A stretch of 7,286 bases of DNA from Acidobacteriota bacterium (GTDB lineage Bacteria > Acidobacteriota > Thermoanaerobaculia > Multivoradales > SZUA-115), in contig QIHU01000553.1 of NCBI GenBank assembly GCA_003231035.1, forward strand, positions 1 through 7,286. Direction: 5' to 3'. Positions 1-5,108 of the stretch are shown one piece after another (the stretch's first letter is position 1; every line of letters starts with the position of its first letter). The position numbers and the translations under genes were made by a program. The notes beneath the pieces were generated by a model. That model searched no databases and had not been told where the DNA came from. It worked only from the letters and a program-made list of their open reading frames with translations.

Positions 1-231
1 GCCATCAACTTCCAAGATCACCATTCCTACCCAGCAGCCTCGTTGGCGAGAATCGAACAACGGCTGCGGCGCTCAGCGGCGCAAGTCGTGCTCACCACCT
101 CCAAAGACCGGGTCAAGCTCCTCGGTCGTTTAGATGCCCCCCTCGCCGAACTACCCATCGAGGCTCGGCCGGAACCGGCATTCTGGCAATGGCTTGGTGA
201 GCGCCTGGAGCAGAGGATAGCCGCTGGATGA
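1..231 (+). CDS. lpxK: Tetraacyldisaccharide 4'-kinase, C-terminal part (5' end outside window)
   Basis: This is the last 76 residues of LpxK, the inner-membrane-associated kinase that phosphorylates the 4' position of the tetraacyl disaccharide lipid A precursor. Frame 1 is open from base 1. It shows the family's F-x-DHH-x-Y motif at the left edge (N-F-Q-D-H-H-S-Y, residues 3-10 of the fragment). About 25 residues later comes the V-L-T-T-S-K-D-x-V-K-L segment, which matches the LpxK hallmark 'vvTeKDavKl'. The end is the usual short amphipathic tail. The kinase P-loop half lies upstream and cannot be checked. The stop overlaps the start of the next gene as ATGA (228-231), so the two lipid A genes are probably translationally coupled. 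The short fragment limits certainty, but the two motifs together are distinctive. Confidence 0.88.
   Translation, partial: AINFQDHHSYPAASLARIEQRLRRSAAQVVLTTSKDRVKLLGRLDAPLAELPIEARPEPAFWQWLGERLEQRIAAG
212..217 (+). promoter_or_regulatory. Ribosome binding site of the lpxL-like gene
   Basis: AGAGGA lies ten bases before the ATG at 228, inside the end of lpxK. It supports the ATG that overlaps the lpxK stop as the true start of the acyltransferase gene. Confidence 0.5.
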
Positions 232-1121
232 AAAACGCCCCCATCCAACACCGCGTCGAGCTGTCCATCTTCCTCCTGGTCTCAGGGCTGCTGCGCCTGC
301 TTCCTCATTCCGCCGCTCGACGCTTCGGCCACCTGCTGGGAGACTTCTTTTTTCGCCTGGGTCGGCGGCGGCGACGGATCGCCATCCAGAACCTCGCTGA
401 CGCCTTCCCTCAATGGCCCTCCGCTCAACACCGACGGGTCGCTCGCGACAGCTCGCGACAGCTTGGCGCCAGTTTCTGCGACGCCCTCTCGGCACGACGC
501 TTCAGTTTGCGTCAACTCTGCGCGCGGGTGCGGTTGGAGGGGTTCGAGCACCTGACGGAAGCGGCCAGTCGCGATACCGGCTACCTGGTTACGACCCCGC
601 ATTTTGGCCACTGGGAGATCTCCGCGTGGATCATCGGCGGCTACTGCCCGCCTTTTAACATCGTCGGGCGACCCCTCGACAACCCGCACCTAGATCGCCT
701 GCTGACCCAGATGCGAACCCGCTTCGGCAGCGCCATGATCCCCAAACGCGGAGCGGTGCGCGGCATGCTCAAAGCGCTCAAAGCGGGGCAAGGGGTCGGC
801 CTGCTCATCGACCAGCGGATGCAGAAGCACGAAGGCATCATGGTGCCCTTTTTTGGCCGCCCCGCCTCGACCAGCCCGATGCTCGCCCGGATGTCGATCA
901 AGAGCGGCGCCGCGGTGATTCCGTTCTACTGCTACCCGGAGCCCAAAGGCCGCTACCGGATGGTCTTCAAGCCGGCGATCGAGCCCGGCGAGTCCGGCGA
1001 AAAGGTCGGCAAGGATAAAAAAGCGGAGGCGCTGACTCGCCTCTACTTAGAAAACGCCGAGGAGGCGATCAGCGAGCATCCCCACCTCTGGTTGTGGGCT
1101 CACAACCGCTGGAAGGAGTGA
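228..1121 (+). CDS. lpxL: Lipid A biosynthesis lauroyl/myristoyl acyltransferase family (LpxL/HtrB-like)
   Basis: This 297-residue protein of the LpxL/LpxM/HtrB family would add a secondary acyl chain to the lipid A precursor at the cytoplasmic face of the inner membrane. The N-terminus holds one hydrophobic segment (about residues 12-26) for membrane attachment. The catalytic H-x4-E dyad is H125/E130 in T-P-H-F-G-H-W-E. Further family landmarks are G-L-L-I-D-Q (191-196), V-P-F-F-G-R-P-A (206-213) and the terminal W-L-W-A-H-N-R-W-K (288-296). The length is normal for the family. Basic runs around residues 31-50 suit contact with acidic lipid headgroups. It overlaps lpxK by four bases, and the pairing supports a lipid A role. 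Which acyl chain and position it serves cannot be told, so the symbol is a family-level assignment. Confidence 0.88.
   Translation: MKNAPIQHRVELSIFLLVSGLLRLLPHSAARRFGHLLGDFFFRLGRRRRRIAIQNLADAFPQWPSAQHRRVARDSSRQLGASFCDALSARRFSLRQLCARVRLEGFEHLTEAASRDTGYLVTTPHFGHWEISAWIIGGYCPPFNIVGRPLDNPHLDRLLTQMRTRFGSAMIPKRGAVRGMLKALKAGQGVGLLIDQRMQKHEGIMVPFFGRPASTSPMLARMSIKSGAAVIPFYCYPEPKGRYRMVFKPAIEPGESGEKVGKDKKAEALTRLYLENAEEAISEHPHLWLWAHNRWKE
441..463 (+). repeat. Short tandem duplication, 10-base unit, inside the acyltransferase gene
   Basis: GCTCGCGACA occurs twice back to back (441-450, 451-460), followed by GCT. It lies in codons for V-A-R-D-S-S-R-Q-L-G. The unit is not a multiple of three, yet the reading frame continues normally into conserved sequence. 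It is therefore either an old chance repeat or a compensated event. No function is inferred. Confidence 0.5.
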
Positions 1122-1136
1122 GAATCGAGCTCACTC
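1116..1136. terminator. Possible bidirectional hairpin at the convergent gene ends
   Basis: GAGTGAG (1116-1122) and CTCACTC (1130-1136) form a perfect seven-base-pair stem with a seven-base loop. Each arm contains the stop codon of one of the two converging genes (TGA 1119-1121 on plus, TGA 1131-1133 on minus). No T-run follows on either strand, so this is not a classic intrinsic terminator. It is the only hairpin candidate in the 9-base intergenic space where two transcripts must end. Confidence 0.35.
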
Positions 1137-1745
1137 ACGCTTACGGCGACGCCTCTGGACAAAGATCCCGAAAAGGGTGAGGCCGGCCAGCGCCAGCGGC
1201 GTCCATGACGGCTCTAGCGGTAGGGCCTGCACGATCAAGAAGGCACCCGCGACCGAAGAGATAACGATCAGCGCCAGACGGAAAAAATACTGGCCAAACA
1301 GGGCCGCCACCGCGCCACCGACCCCGAAGACAACCCAGGGAGCCAGCTCACCAGTGCCGGCGGCGATCGCCGCCATCGCCCCGAGGTTCGTCGCCAACCA
1401 GAGGGCCGTGTACCCACCGACCAAGAAGGCGGCAATCGCCACCGCCAGTTTCTGAACGAAGCGCGCCACCGCGATCGCCACCAGGCCCGCCACCACTCCC
1501 ACCGCCAGCGAGATCCAAGGCTGGGTCTGCGGAAAGAAGCGCTCGGCGAAGGCGAAGCCGGCGAGCAGCCCCACCGCGGTCAGCAAGAGCCAAAAAAGTC
1601 GGCGACCGAAGAGCAACACCGCCACGCCGACCAGCAAACCGACCCACGGCGTGGCCGCGAACTGCTCCCCCAGCCGCTCCACCATGGGCAGGGCATGGGT
1701 GCGTAGATCCTCGATCGAAAACGACGGAAGCGATGAGCTATCCAT
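1131..1745 (-). CDS. Seven-helix membrane protein with an internal repeat (TM7S3/TM198-like, DUF4203-type)
   Basis: This is a 204-residue integral membrane protein of unknown function. After a polar N-terminus (1-32) come about seven hydrophobic segments, near residues 34-47, 50-67, 77-95, 99-117, 136-152, 154-174 and 181-196. It ends in a very basic tail (R-R-R-R-K-R-E) that should lie in the cytoplasm. Three helices look like copies of one unit. Segments starting at residues 47, 95 and 151 each have an aromatic or basic entry, a hydrophobic run and a G (or G-G/A-G) 16 residues in. This layout resembles bacterial proteins with the TM7S3/TM198-like domain; I assign that by pattern, not by search. 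The ATG at 1745 has a strong AGAGGAG site inside the end of the flavoprotein gene, three bases upstream, so it is the last gene of the operon. It may be a general membrane protein that merely rides in the operon. Confidence 0.75.
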   Translation of the reverse strand: MDSSSLPSFSIEDLRTHALPMVERLGEQFAATPWVGLLVGVAVLLFGRRLFWLLLTAVGLLAGFAFAERFFPQTQPWISLAVGVVAGLVAIAVARFVQKLAVAIAAFLVGGYTALWLATNLGAMAAIAAGTGELAPWVVFGVGGAVAALFGQYFFRLALIVISSVAGAFLIVQALPLEPSWTPLALAGLTLFGIFVQRRRRKRE

Positions 1746-1748
1746 GGG

Positions 1749-2930
1749 TTACTCCTCTGCCAACAGGGTGAAGACTTCGGTGACTTGTTCCCAGCCAACC
1801 CGCATCAGGAACGAGCTGTTGCGACCGTAGGATTTGGCGCCGAGGATGAAGAATCCCGGCTCGGGATTCTTCAAGCTCTCGGCCCCGTGGCTGGCCTGAT
1901 CGAGGCAGTCGCCTCCGGCGCTACCGAGTAGCCGCGCCGCCAAGTTCATCGGCCCACTGGTGGCGTAGCACTCATGCACTTGCAGCTGGCGATAAAGCTG
2001 ATGATCCCCCACCGCACCGGTCAAGGCGAGCACGCGATCGACCCGGACGGTCTCTTCGGGGCCGCCCAATCGAGGCCTGAGAATCACCTTGAGGCTGGTG
2101 TTGCGACGGATGAGTCGCTCCACCACCACCCCGGTCTTGATCTCGACCGCCGGATGGCCGGCGACGATCTGGGCGGCGGCGCGGGTCAACGCCGCCCGCT
2201 CGGGCAAGGGATCTTCGGCGGAATCGTCCAGCGGCGGCTGGTCACCGCGCAGCGCCCAAATGAGGGTCGTCCCCGCGTGCTTCTCAGCCAAGGCGGCAAA
2301 ATCTCGCGCCGCCGTTCGCGCCGAATGGCCCGCGCCAACGAGGAGAACCGAGAGGCCCGCCCACTCTTCTTCCTCAGCCGCGAAGTCGGGGAGGCGACGA
2401 ACAATTCTGTCCGCTAGATCGACCTCGCCCGGAGCCGGGATGCCCCCATCGCCGAGCCAGGTCGGATGCTCGTACGAGCCGGTACAATCGAGCACGATGT
2501 CGGCCAACTCGATGCGTTCCTCGCCCTCGCCGTCCACCACCAGGAGGCGAAAGGACCGATCGCCGCGCACCTCGGTGCCAATCTCGTCTTGCTTCAACAG
2601 TCCACTACGACCGATCGCCTTCACCCTCTCCCCAAGATGAATGGAGCCAGTGAGTGCCGGCAACTCGGCCAGCGGCTCCAGCAACTGCTCGACCAACTCC
2701 GCACCGGTGGGACAATCGTTGCCGCTGGGCACGGTCAAATTGGCCCCCTCCAGATATCGCCGGGCTCGCGGTGAGACGTTCAAGTCCCACGGGGTAAACA
2801 GGCGAACGTGACCCCAGCTGCGAACGTTGCCTCCCACTCCTTCGGACTCGCTCTGCGCCGCGGCGAGGGCCGCCTCCAGCCCGACCGGGCCGGCGCCGAG
2901 GATGGCGACGTGGGGTAACGACTCACTCAT
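1749..2930 (-). CDS. FAD/NAD(P)-binding oxidoreductase (flavoprotein), two Rossmann motifs
   Basis: This 393-residue protein has the plan of two-dinucleotide-fold flavoproteins (flavin monooxygenase or pyridine nucleotide oxidoreductase type), so it probably uses NAD(P)H and FAD in the cytoplasm. The N-terminal FAD motif is G-A-G-P-V-G (12-17). The conserved-looking W-G-H-V-R-L-F-T-P-W spans 39-48. The linker motif D-C-T-G-S-Y-E-H-P is at 148-156, the second nucleotide motif G-A-G-H-S-A at 199-204, and a C-terminal G-A-K-S-Y-G-R stretch lies near 364-370. The ATG at 2930 is chosen because G-G-A-G and A-G-A-G lie just upstream. A TTG at 2954 would add eight residues with a poorer site. Only 21 residues separate G-A-G-P-V-G from W-G-H-V, which leaves no room for the usual second beta strand with its ribose-binding acid; FAD binding may be altered. 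The substrate is unknown. It lies 28 bases behind the phosphoesterase gene and three bases ahead of the membrane protein gene. Confidence 0.85.
   Translation of the reverse strand: MSESLPHVAILGAGPVGLEAALAAAQSESEGVGGNVRSWGHVRLFTPWDLNVSPRARRYLEGANLTVPSGNDCPTGAELVEQLLEPLAELPALTGSIHLGERVKAIGRSGLLKQDEIGTEVRGDRSFRLLVVDGEGEERIELADIVLDCTGSYEHPTWLGDGGIPAPGEVDLADRIVRRLPDFAAEEEEWAGLSVLLVGAGHSARTAARDFAALAEKHAGTTLIWALRGDQPPLDDSAEDPLPERAALTRAAAQIVAGHPAVEIKTGVVVERLIRRNTSLKVILRPRLGGPEETVRVDRVLALTGAVGDHQLYRQLQVHECYATSGPMNLAARLLGSAGGDCLDQASHGAESLKNPEPGFFILGAKSYGRNSSFLMRVGWEQVTEVFTLLAEE
1752..1758 (-). promoter_or_regulatory. Ribosome binding site of the seven-helix membrane protein gene
   Basis: AGAGGAG on the minus strand lies six bases before the ATG at 1745 and within the last codons of the flavoprotein gene. 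It fixes the start and suggests translational coupling. Confidence 0.6.
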
Positions 2931-2938
2931 ACTCTCTT

Positions 2939-2942
2939 CTCC
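2939..2942 (-). promoter_or_regulatory. Ribosome binding site deciding the flavoprotein start
   Basis: GGAG followed by AAGAGAGT precedes the ATG at 2930 with eight bases of spacing. The upstream TTG at 2954 has only a weak GAGG. The ATG start also puts the Rossmann motif near residue 12, as expected. Confidence 0.5.
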
Positions 2943-2958
2943 ACTGATTTTCAACGCC

Positions 2959-3975
2959 TCAATACTTGGACAACGCCCGCTCGCGCGGCGGCAAGACTTC
3001 CAGGCAGGTGGTCCACCAACCGGTGAGGATGGTTTCGACGAACTCTGCCGGCAGCCCTTCGCGCCGCATTTCGGCCGCCAATTCTAGGTGATCGTAAACC
3101 AACGGCACCAGTTCGATGGCCACCTCGCCGCTCGTCTGGGCCTCCAGCACCGCAAACCAGACCTGCGTCGTCCCATCATTAGCAGGACGCCCGATCACCC
3201 CGACATTGGCCACCTGACGCGCGGAAGGTAGGGTGCGTCGCCAGTGCAGACCGGTGTGCGTGCACAGCAGGAGGTCGCAATCCTCCTGCTCCAGCAAGAC
3301 TTCAAGGAAGGGGTCGGGGCTGGTCGAAGCGAAGAGAAACTCGTTGATCCGCCGCGGCGAGCCGTGCACCAGCAAGACCTCCTTGTTGCCGACCCGAATC
3401 CGGCGCCGACATGGCAGCTGGCCCATCCAGCGCTTGAAGTCGGCCGCCGTCTGTTCGGCCGTGTAGCCGTAGGAGAGTTTCGCGAAGTGGTTGTCGCGCG
3501 GGTCGGCGTAACCGCAGTTGCAGTCCTCGGCACCGCCCGCCAAGGACTCCTCGTAGTTGCCCTGGATGGTGCGCACCGCGCCCGCTTCGAGCAGTGGCCG
3601 GACCTCGTTCGGGCTCGGTCCGAAGCCACCCAAGTCACCCAAACAGTAAATCGCTTCGGCGCCCCGGCGCTCGGCTTCGTCGAGCAACGCGGCGAGGGCG
3701 CGATGATTGTTGTAGACGCCGCCGAAGACGATCACCTTCGAATACGGCCCCTCGACCGCCACCTTGTCGCCGCGCGGCGCGGTGTATGAGGCGACCTCGG
3801 CGGCGCGCTCCTCGCCAGCCAGCACCCGCCCGGAACGCTCCACCGCGGCGCGGAACTCGCCCAGCGGCACCAACTTCTCGCCCCACGTCGCCTTGCCCCG
3901 ATGCGCCGCCAGCCGGGCGCGCTCCTCGGCCAACCGTTGGCGCTCGGCTTCGTCTTGCGGCGGCCGATTACCCAC
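2959..3975 (-). CDS. Calcineurin-like metallophosphoesterase homologue lacking metal site 1
   Basis: This is a 338-residue cytoplasmic protein. Residues 1-75 are charged and unrecognised. From about 80 it follows the YfcE/PrpE-like phosphoesterase fold. Motif I is F-G-G-V-Y-N-N where D-x-H-x-N is normal (G86, Y88, N90). Motif II G-D-L-G-G-F-G-P (113-120) is intact. Motif III is G-N-Y-E (139-142) and motif IV V-H-G-S-P (203-207). Motif V is T-H-T-G (239-242) instead of G-H-T-H. N-V-G-V-I-G-R-P-A-N-D-G follows at 257-268, and a distinctive G-W-W-T-T-C-L-E sits near the C-terminus (319-326). Site-2 ligands D114, N140, H204 and H240 remain; the three ligands unique to site 1 are gone. A Cys-rich loop D-C-N-C-G-Y-A-D lies at 151-158. 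The GTG start at 3975 overlaps the preceding stop by eight bases and has no clear ribosome binding site; a TTG at 4005 is the alternative. It may be a mononuclear hydrolase or have lost phosphatase activity. Confidence 0.82.
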   Translation of the reverse strand: MGNRPPQDEAERQRLAEERARLAAHRGKATWGEKLVPLGEFRAAVERSGRVLAGEERAAEVASYTAPRGDKVAVEGPYSKVIVFGGVYNNHRALAALLDEAERRGAEAIYCLGDLGGFGPSPNEVRPLLEAGAVRTIQGNYEESLAGGAEDCNCGYADPRDNHFAKLSYGYTAEQTAADFKRWMGQLPCRRRIRVGNKEVLLVHGSPRRINEFLFASTSPDPFLEVLLEQEDCDLLLCTHTGLHWRRTLPSARQVANVGVIGRPANDGTTQVWFAVLEAQTSGEVAIELVPLVYDHLELAAEMRREGLPAEFVETILTGWWTTCLEVLPPRERALSKY

Positions 3976-4144
3976 GCGAGCGCCGCCGAATCCAGTAGAC
4001 CGCAAAGATGATGATCAAGATCGCCGCCATGGCCCAGGCCGAAGCCCTATCCTCAGGACCCACGGCAAACACCAAGGCGCTGAACACCATCCAGACAGCC
4101 GAGACGATCCAGTCGATCATGGTGAAAGGCCGCACGGTTTTCAT
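3968..4144 (-). CDS. Small two-helix membrane protein, unknown function
   Basis: This 58-residue protein matches no family I recognise. It has two hydrophobic helices, about residues 9-28 and 36-52, joined by the short polar turn G-P-E-D-R. It ends in a basic tail (R-R-R-S-R-G) and starts with basic residues, so both ends should face the cytoplasm as a helical hairpin. The ATG at 4144 is chosen because G-G-A-A-G-G-G-G-A-G lies five bases upstream. A longer reading from 4189 would overlap the radical SAM gene and lacks such a site. It sits 16 bases after the radical SAM stop and overlaps the phosphoesterase start, so it is fully embedded in the operon. It could anchor or modulate a soluble partner at the membrane, but nothing in the sequence tells which. 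Confidence 0.7.
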   Translation of the reverse strand: MKTVRPFTMIDWIVSAVWMVFSALVFAVGPEDRASAWAMAAILIIIFAVYWIRRRSRG

Positions 4145-4149
4145 CTTCG

Positions 4150-4157
4150 CTCCCCTT
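4150..4157 (-). promoter_or_regulatory. Ribosome binding site of the small membrane protein gene
   Basis: AAGGGGAG-type purine-rich sequence lies about five bases before the ATG at 4144, in the gap after the radical SAM stop. It is the main reason for choosing the 58-residue product over a longer one. Confidence 0.5.
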
Positions 4158-4160
4158 CCT

Positions 4161-5075
4161 TCAAGTTCGGCAGCTGACGCCATGTACATGGCACGTCCAG
4201 CAAGCCGGATGGTCGAGCGGATAGCTGTTCAAGGTGTCGGCCAGAGTTTCGCCCATCCGCCCTTGGGGTTCGTTGACGAGAATTGGGCAAACCCAAACAC
4301 CTTGCCCGGTCACCATCCGACACGAACTGCATTGAAGATGATCCCAACCCTGTTCCATTACATCGCCCTCGGCCAACCTCTGCCAACTCTGGTAGGCGCC
4401 GCCGCGTTCGGCCTCGGCGCCGATCTGGAAGATCGGCAAGACCTTGAGCCGCGGCTTGTCTACTCCCAGGGTACGCAGCAGGTCGAGGAATGATTCCTTG
4501 CCCTCGGCGCTGCCGTTCTCCGCCAGGACCTCGGTCACCGTCAGCACCGGGTTGATCCCCACCTCGGCCAGCTTGCGCACCGCCGCCATGACCCGGTCGA
4601 AACTACCCGCGCCACGAATCGGGTCGTTGGCTTCGGCGGTCAAGCCATCGAGCGAAACGCGCAGATCCAAGGAATAGGGCGAGCCCTCGGCCAGCAGCTT
4701 GAGCCTCCGGCAACGCTCGTCGTCGAGGAGCAAGCCGTTGGTTAGAACATGGGCCGGCCCCACCTTGAGGGTCGCTTCGAGGATGCGTTCCATCTCCGGG
4801 TTGAGGAAGGGCTCGCCGCCGGTGAAGTAGTACTCCTTGACCCCGAGCTGCGCCCCTTCCGCCAGATAGCGCTCGACCTCGGCCAGGGGCATGAACTCGT
4901 GGGTGTGGTTGGTCGGCGAGCAGGAGATGAAGCAATGGCGGCAGGCCAGGTTGCAGACCGTGCCGGCGACTTGAAACCACAGGGTGTCGAGCGAGCGCAG
5001 TTCGACCCTCGGTGCCCGCGGTGGTGGTGCGGCGACGGATGGATTCGCTGTTTTGGGGGCCACTGTGGAACTCAT
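4161..5075 (-). CDS. Radical SAM protein with SPASM/twitch-like C-terminal cysteines
   Basis: This 304-residue protein is a radical SAM enzyme. It would bind a 4Fe-4S cluster through C41, C45 and C48 (C-N-L-A-C-R-H-C, the C-x3-C-x2-C motif) and cleave S-adenosylmethionine. The G-G-E-P motif is at 86-89, followed by L-T-N-G (111-114) and R-V-S-L-D-G (139-144), all standard for the barrel. The C-terminus adds C249, C252, C263, C292, C295 and C302, a pattern that suits one or two auxiliary clusters as in SPASM or twitch domains. Residues 1-25 are a Pro/Ala-rich extension. The substrate is unknown, and I see no precursor peptide gene nearby. The ATG at 5075 is the last of four closely spaced ATGs in an 11-base repeat and has no ribosome binding site of its own. 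Translation probably depends on reinitiation after pstB. A GTG at 5063 is a possible alternative start. Confidence 0.88.
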   Translation of the reverse strand: MSSTVAPKTANPSVAAPPPRAPRVELRSLDTLWFQVAGTVCNLACRHCFISCSPTNHTHEFMPLAEVERYLAEGAQLGVKEYYFTGGEPFLNPEMERILEATLKVGPAHVLTNGLLLDDERCRRLKLLAEGSPYSLDLRVSLDGLTAEANDPIRGAGSFDRVMAAVRKLAEVGINPVLTVTEVLAENGSAEGKESFLDLLRTLGVDKPRLKVLPIFQIGAEAERGGAYQSWQRLAEGDVMEQGWDHLQCSSCRMVTGQGVWVCPILVNEPQGRMGETLADTLNSYPLDHPACWTCHVHGVSCRT

Positions 5076-5108
5076 ATGGAACTCATATCGAACTCATATC
5101 GAACTCAT
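5068..5108 (-). repeat. 11-base tandem repeat (3.7 copies) at the pstB/radical SAM junction
   Basis: On the plus strand the units are GAACTCATATG (5068-5078), GAACTCATATC (5079-5089), GAACTCATATC (5090-5100) and the partial GAACTCAT (5101-5108). On the minus strand each unit reads ATGAGTTC plus three bases, so every copy supplies an ATG followed by A. The first ATGA (5108-5105) contains the pstB stop and the last ATG (5075) starts the radical SAM gene. A single copy would give a plain ATGA overlap, so the array looks like replication-slippage growth of the overlap region. Confidence 0.95.
5072..5108 (-). other. Chain of three overlapping four-codon mini-ORFs (M-S-S-I) ahead of the radical SAM gene
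   Basis: Each repeat copy encodes ATG-AGT-TCG/TCC-ATA-TGA. The mini-ORFs are 5108-5094, 5097-5083 and 5086-5072. Each stop overlaps the next ATG as ATGA, and the third stop overlaps the radical SAM ATG. A ribosome would pass four ATGA junctions in a row: pstB stop to mini-ORF 1, 1 to 2, 2 to 3, and 3 to the radical SAM gene. That the reading frames exist is certain. That they are translated is inference from the ribosome binding site before the first ATG. Confidence 0.5.

Noticed and set aside
441..463. Frameshift in the acyltransferase gene caused by the 10-base duplication
   Set aside because: Conserved motifs lie in one frame on both sides of it, and the protein has normal family length.
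2931..2954. TTG start at 2954 for the flavoprotein
   Set aside because: It adds eight residues with no family support and has a weaker ribosome binding site than the ATG at 2930.
2974..4177. Several long open frames on the plus strand opposite the phosphoesterase and radical SAM genes
   Set aside because: They show Arg/Pro/Ser-rich or shadow-type composition, have no recognisable domains, and lie opposite convincing genes. High GC explains their length.
4145..4189. Longer version of the small membrane protein starting at 4189
   Set aside because: It would overlap the radical SAM gene by 29 bases. The ATG at 4144 has a clear ribosome binding site right before it.
4161..5075. Calling the radical SAM protein ArsS (arsenosugar synthesis)
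   Set aside because: Its motif surroundings (C-N-L-A-C-R-H-C-F-I-S-C and the C-terminal cysteine pattern) do not look like ArsS as I know it, and no arsM is in view.
5068..5108. CRISPR array or transcription factor operator at the 11-base repeats
   Set aside because: The units are contiguous without spacers, far too short for CRISPR, and lie inside a gene junction. The start/stop overlap explains them better than an operator.
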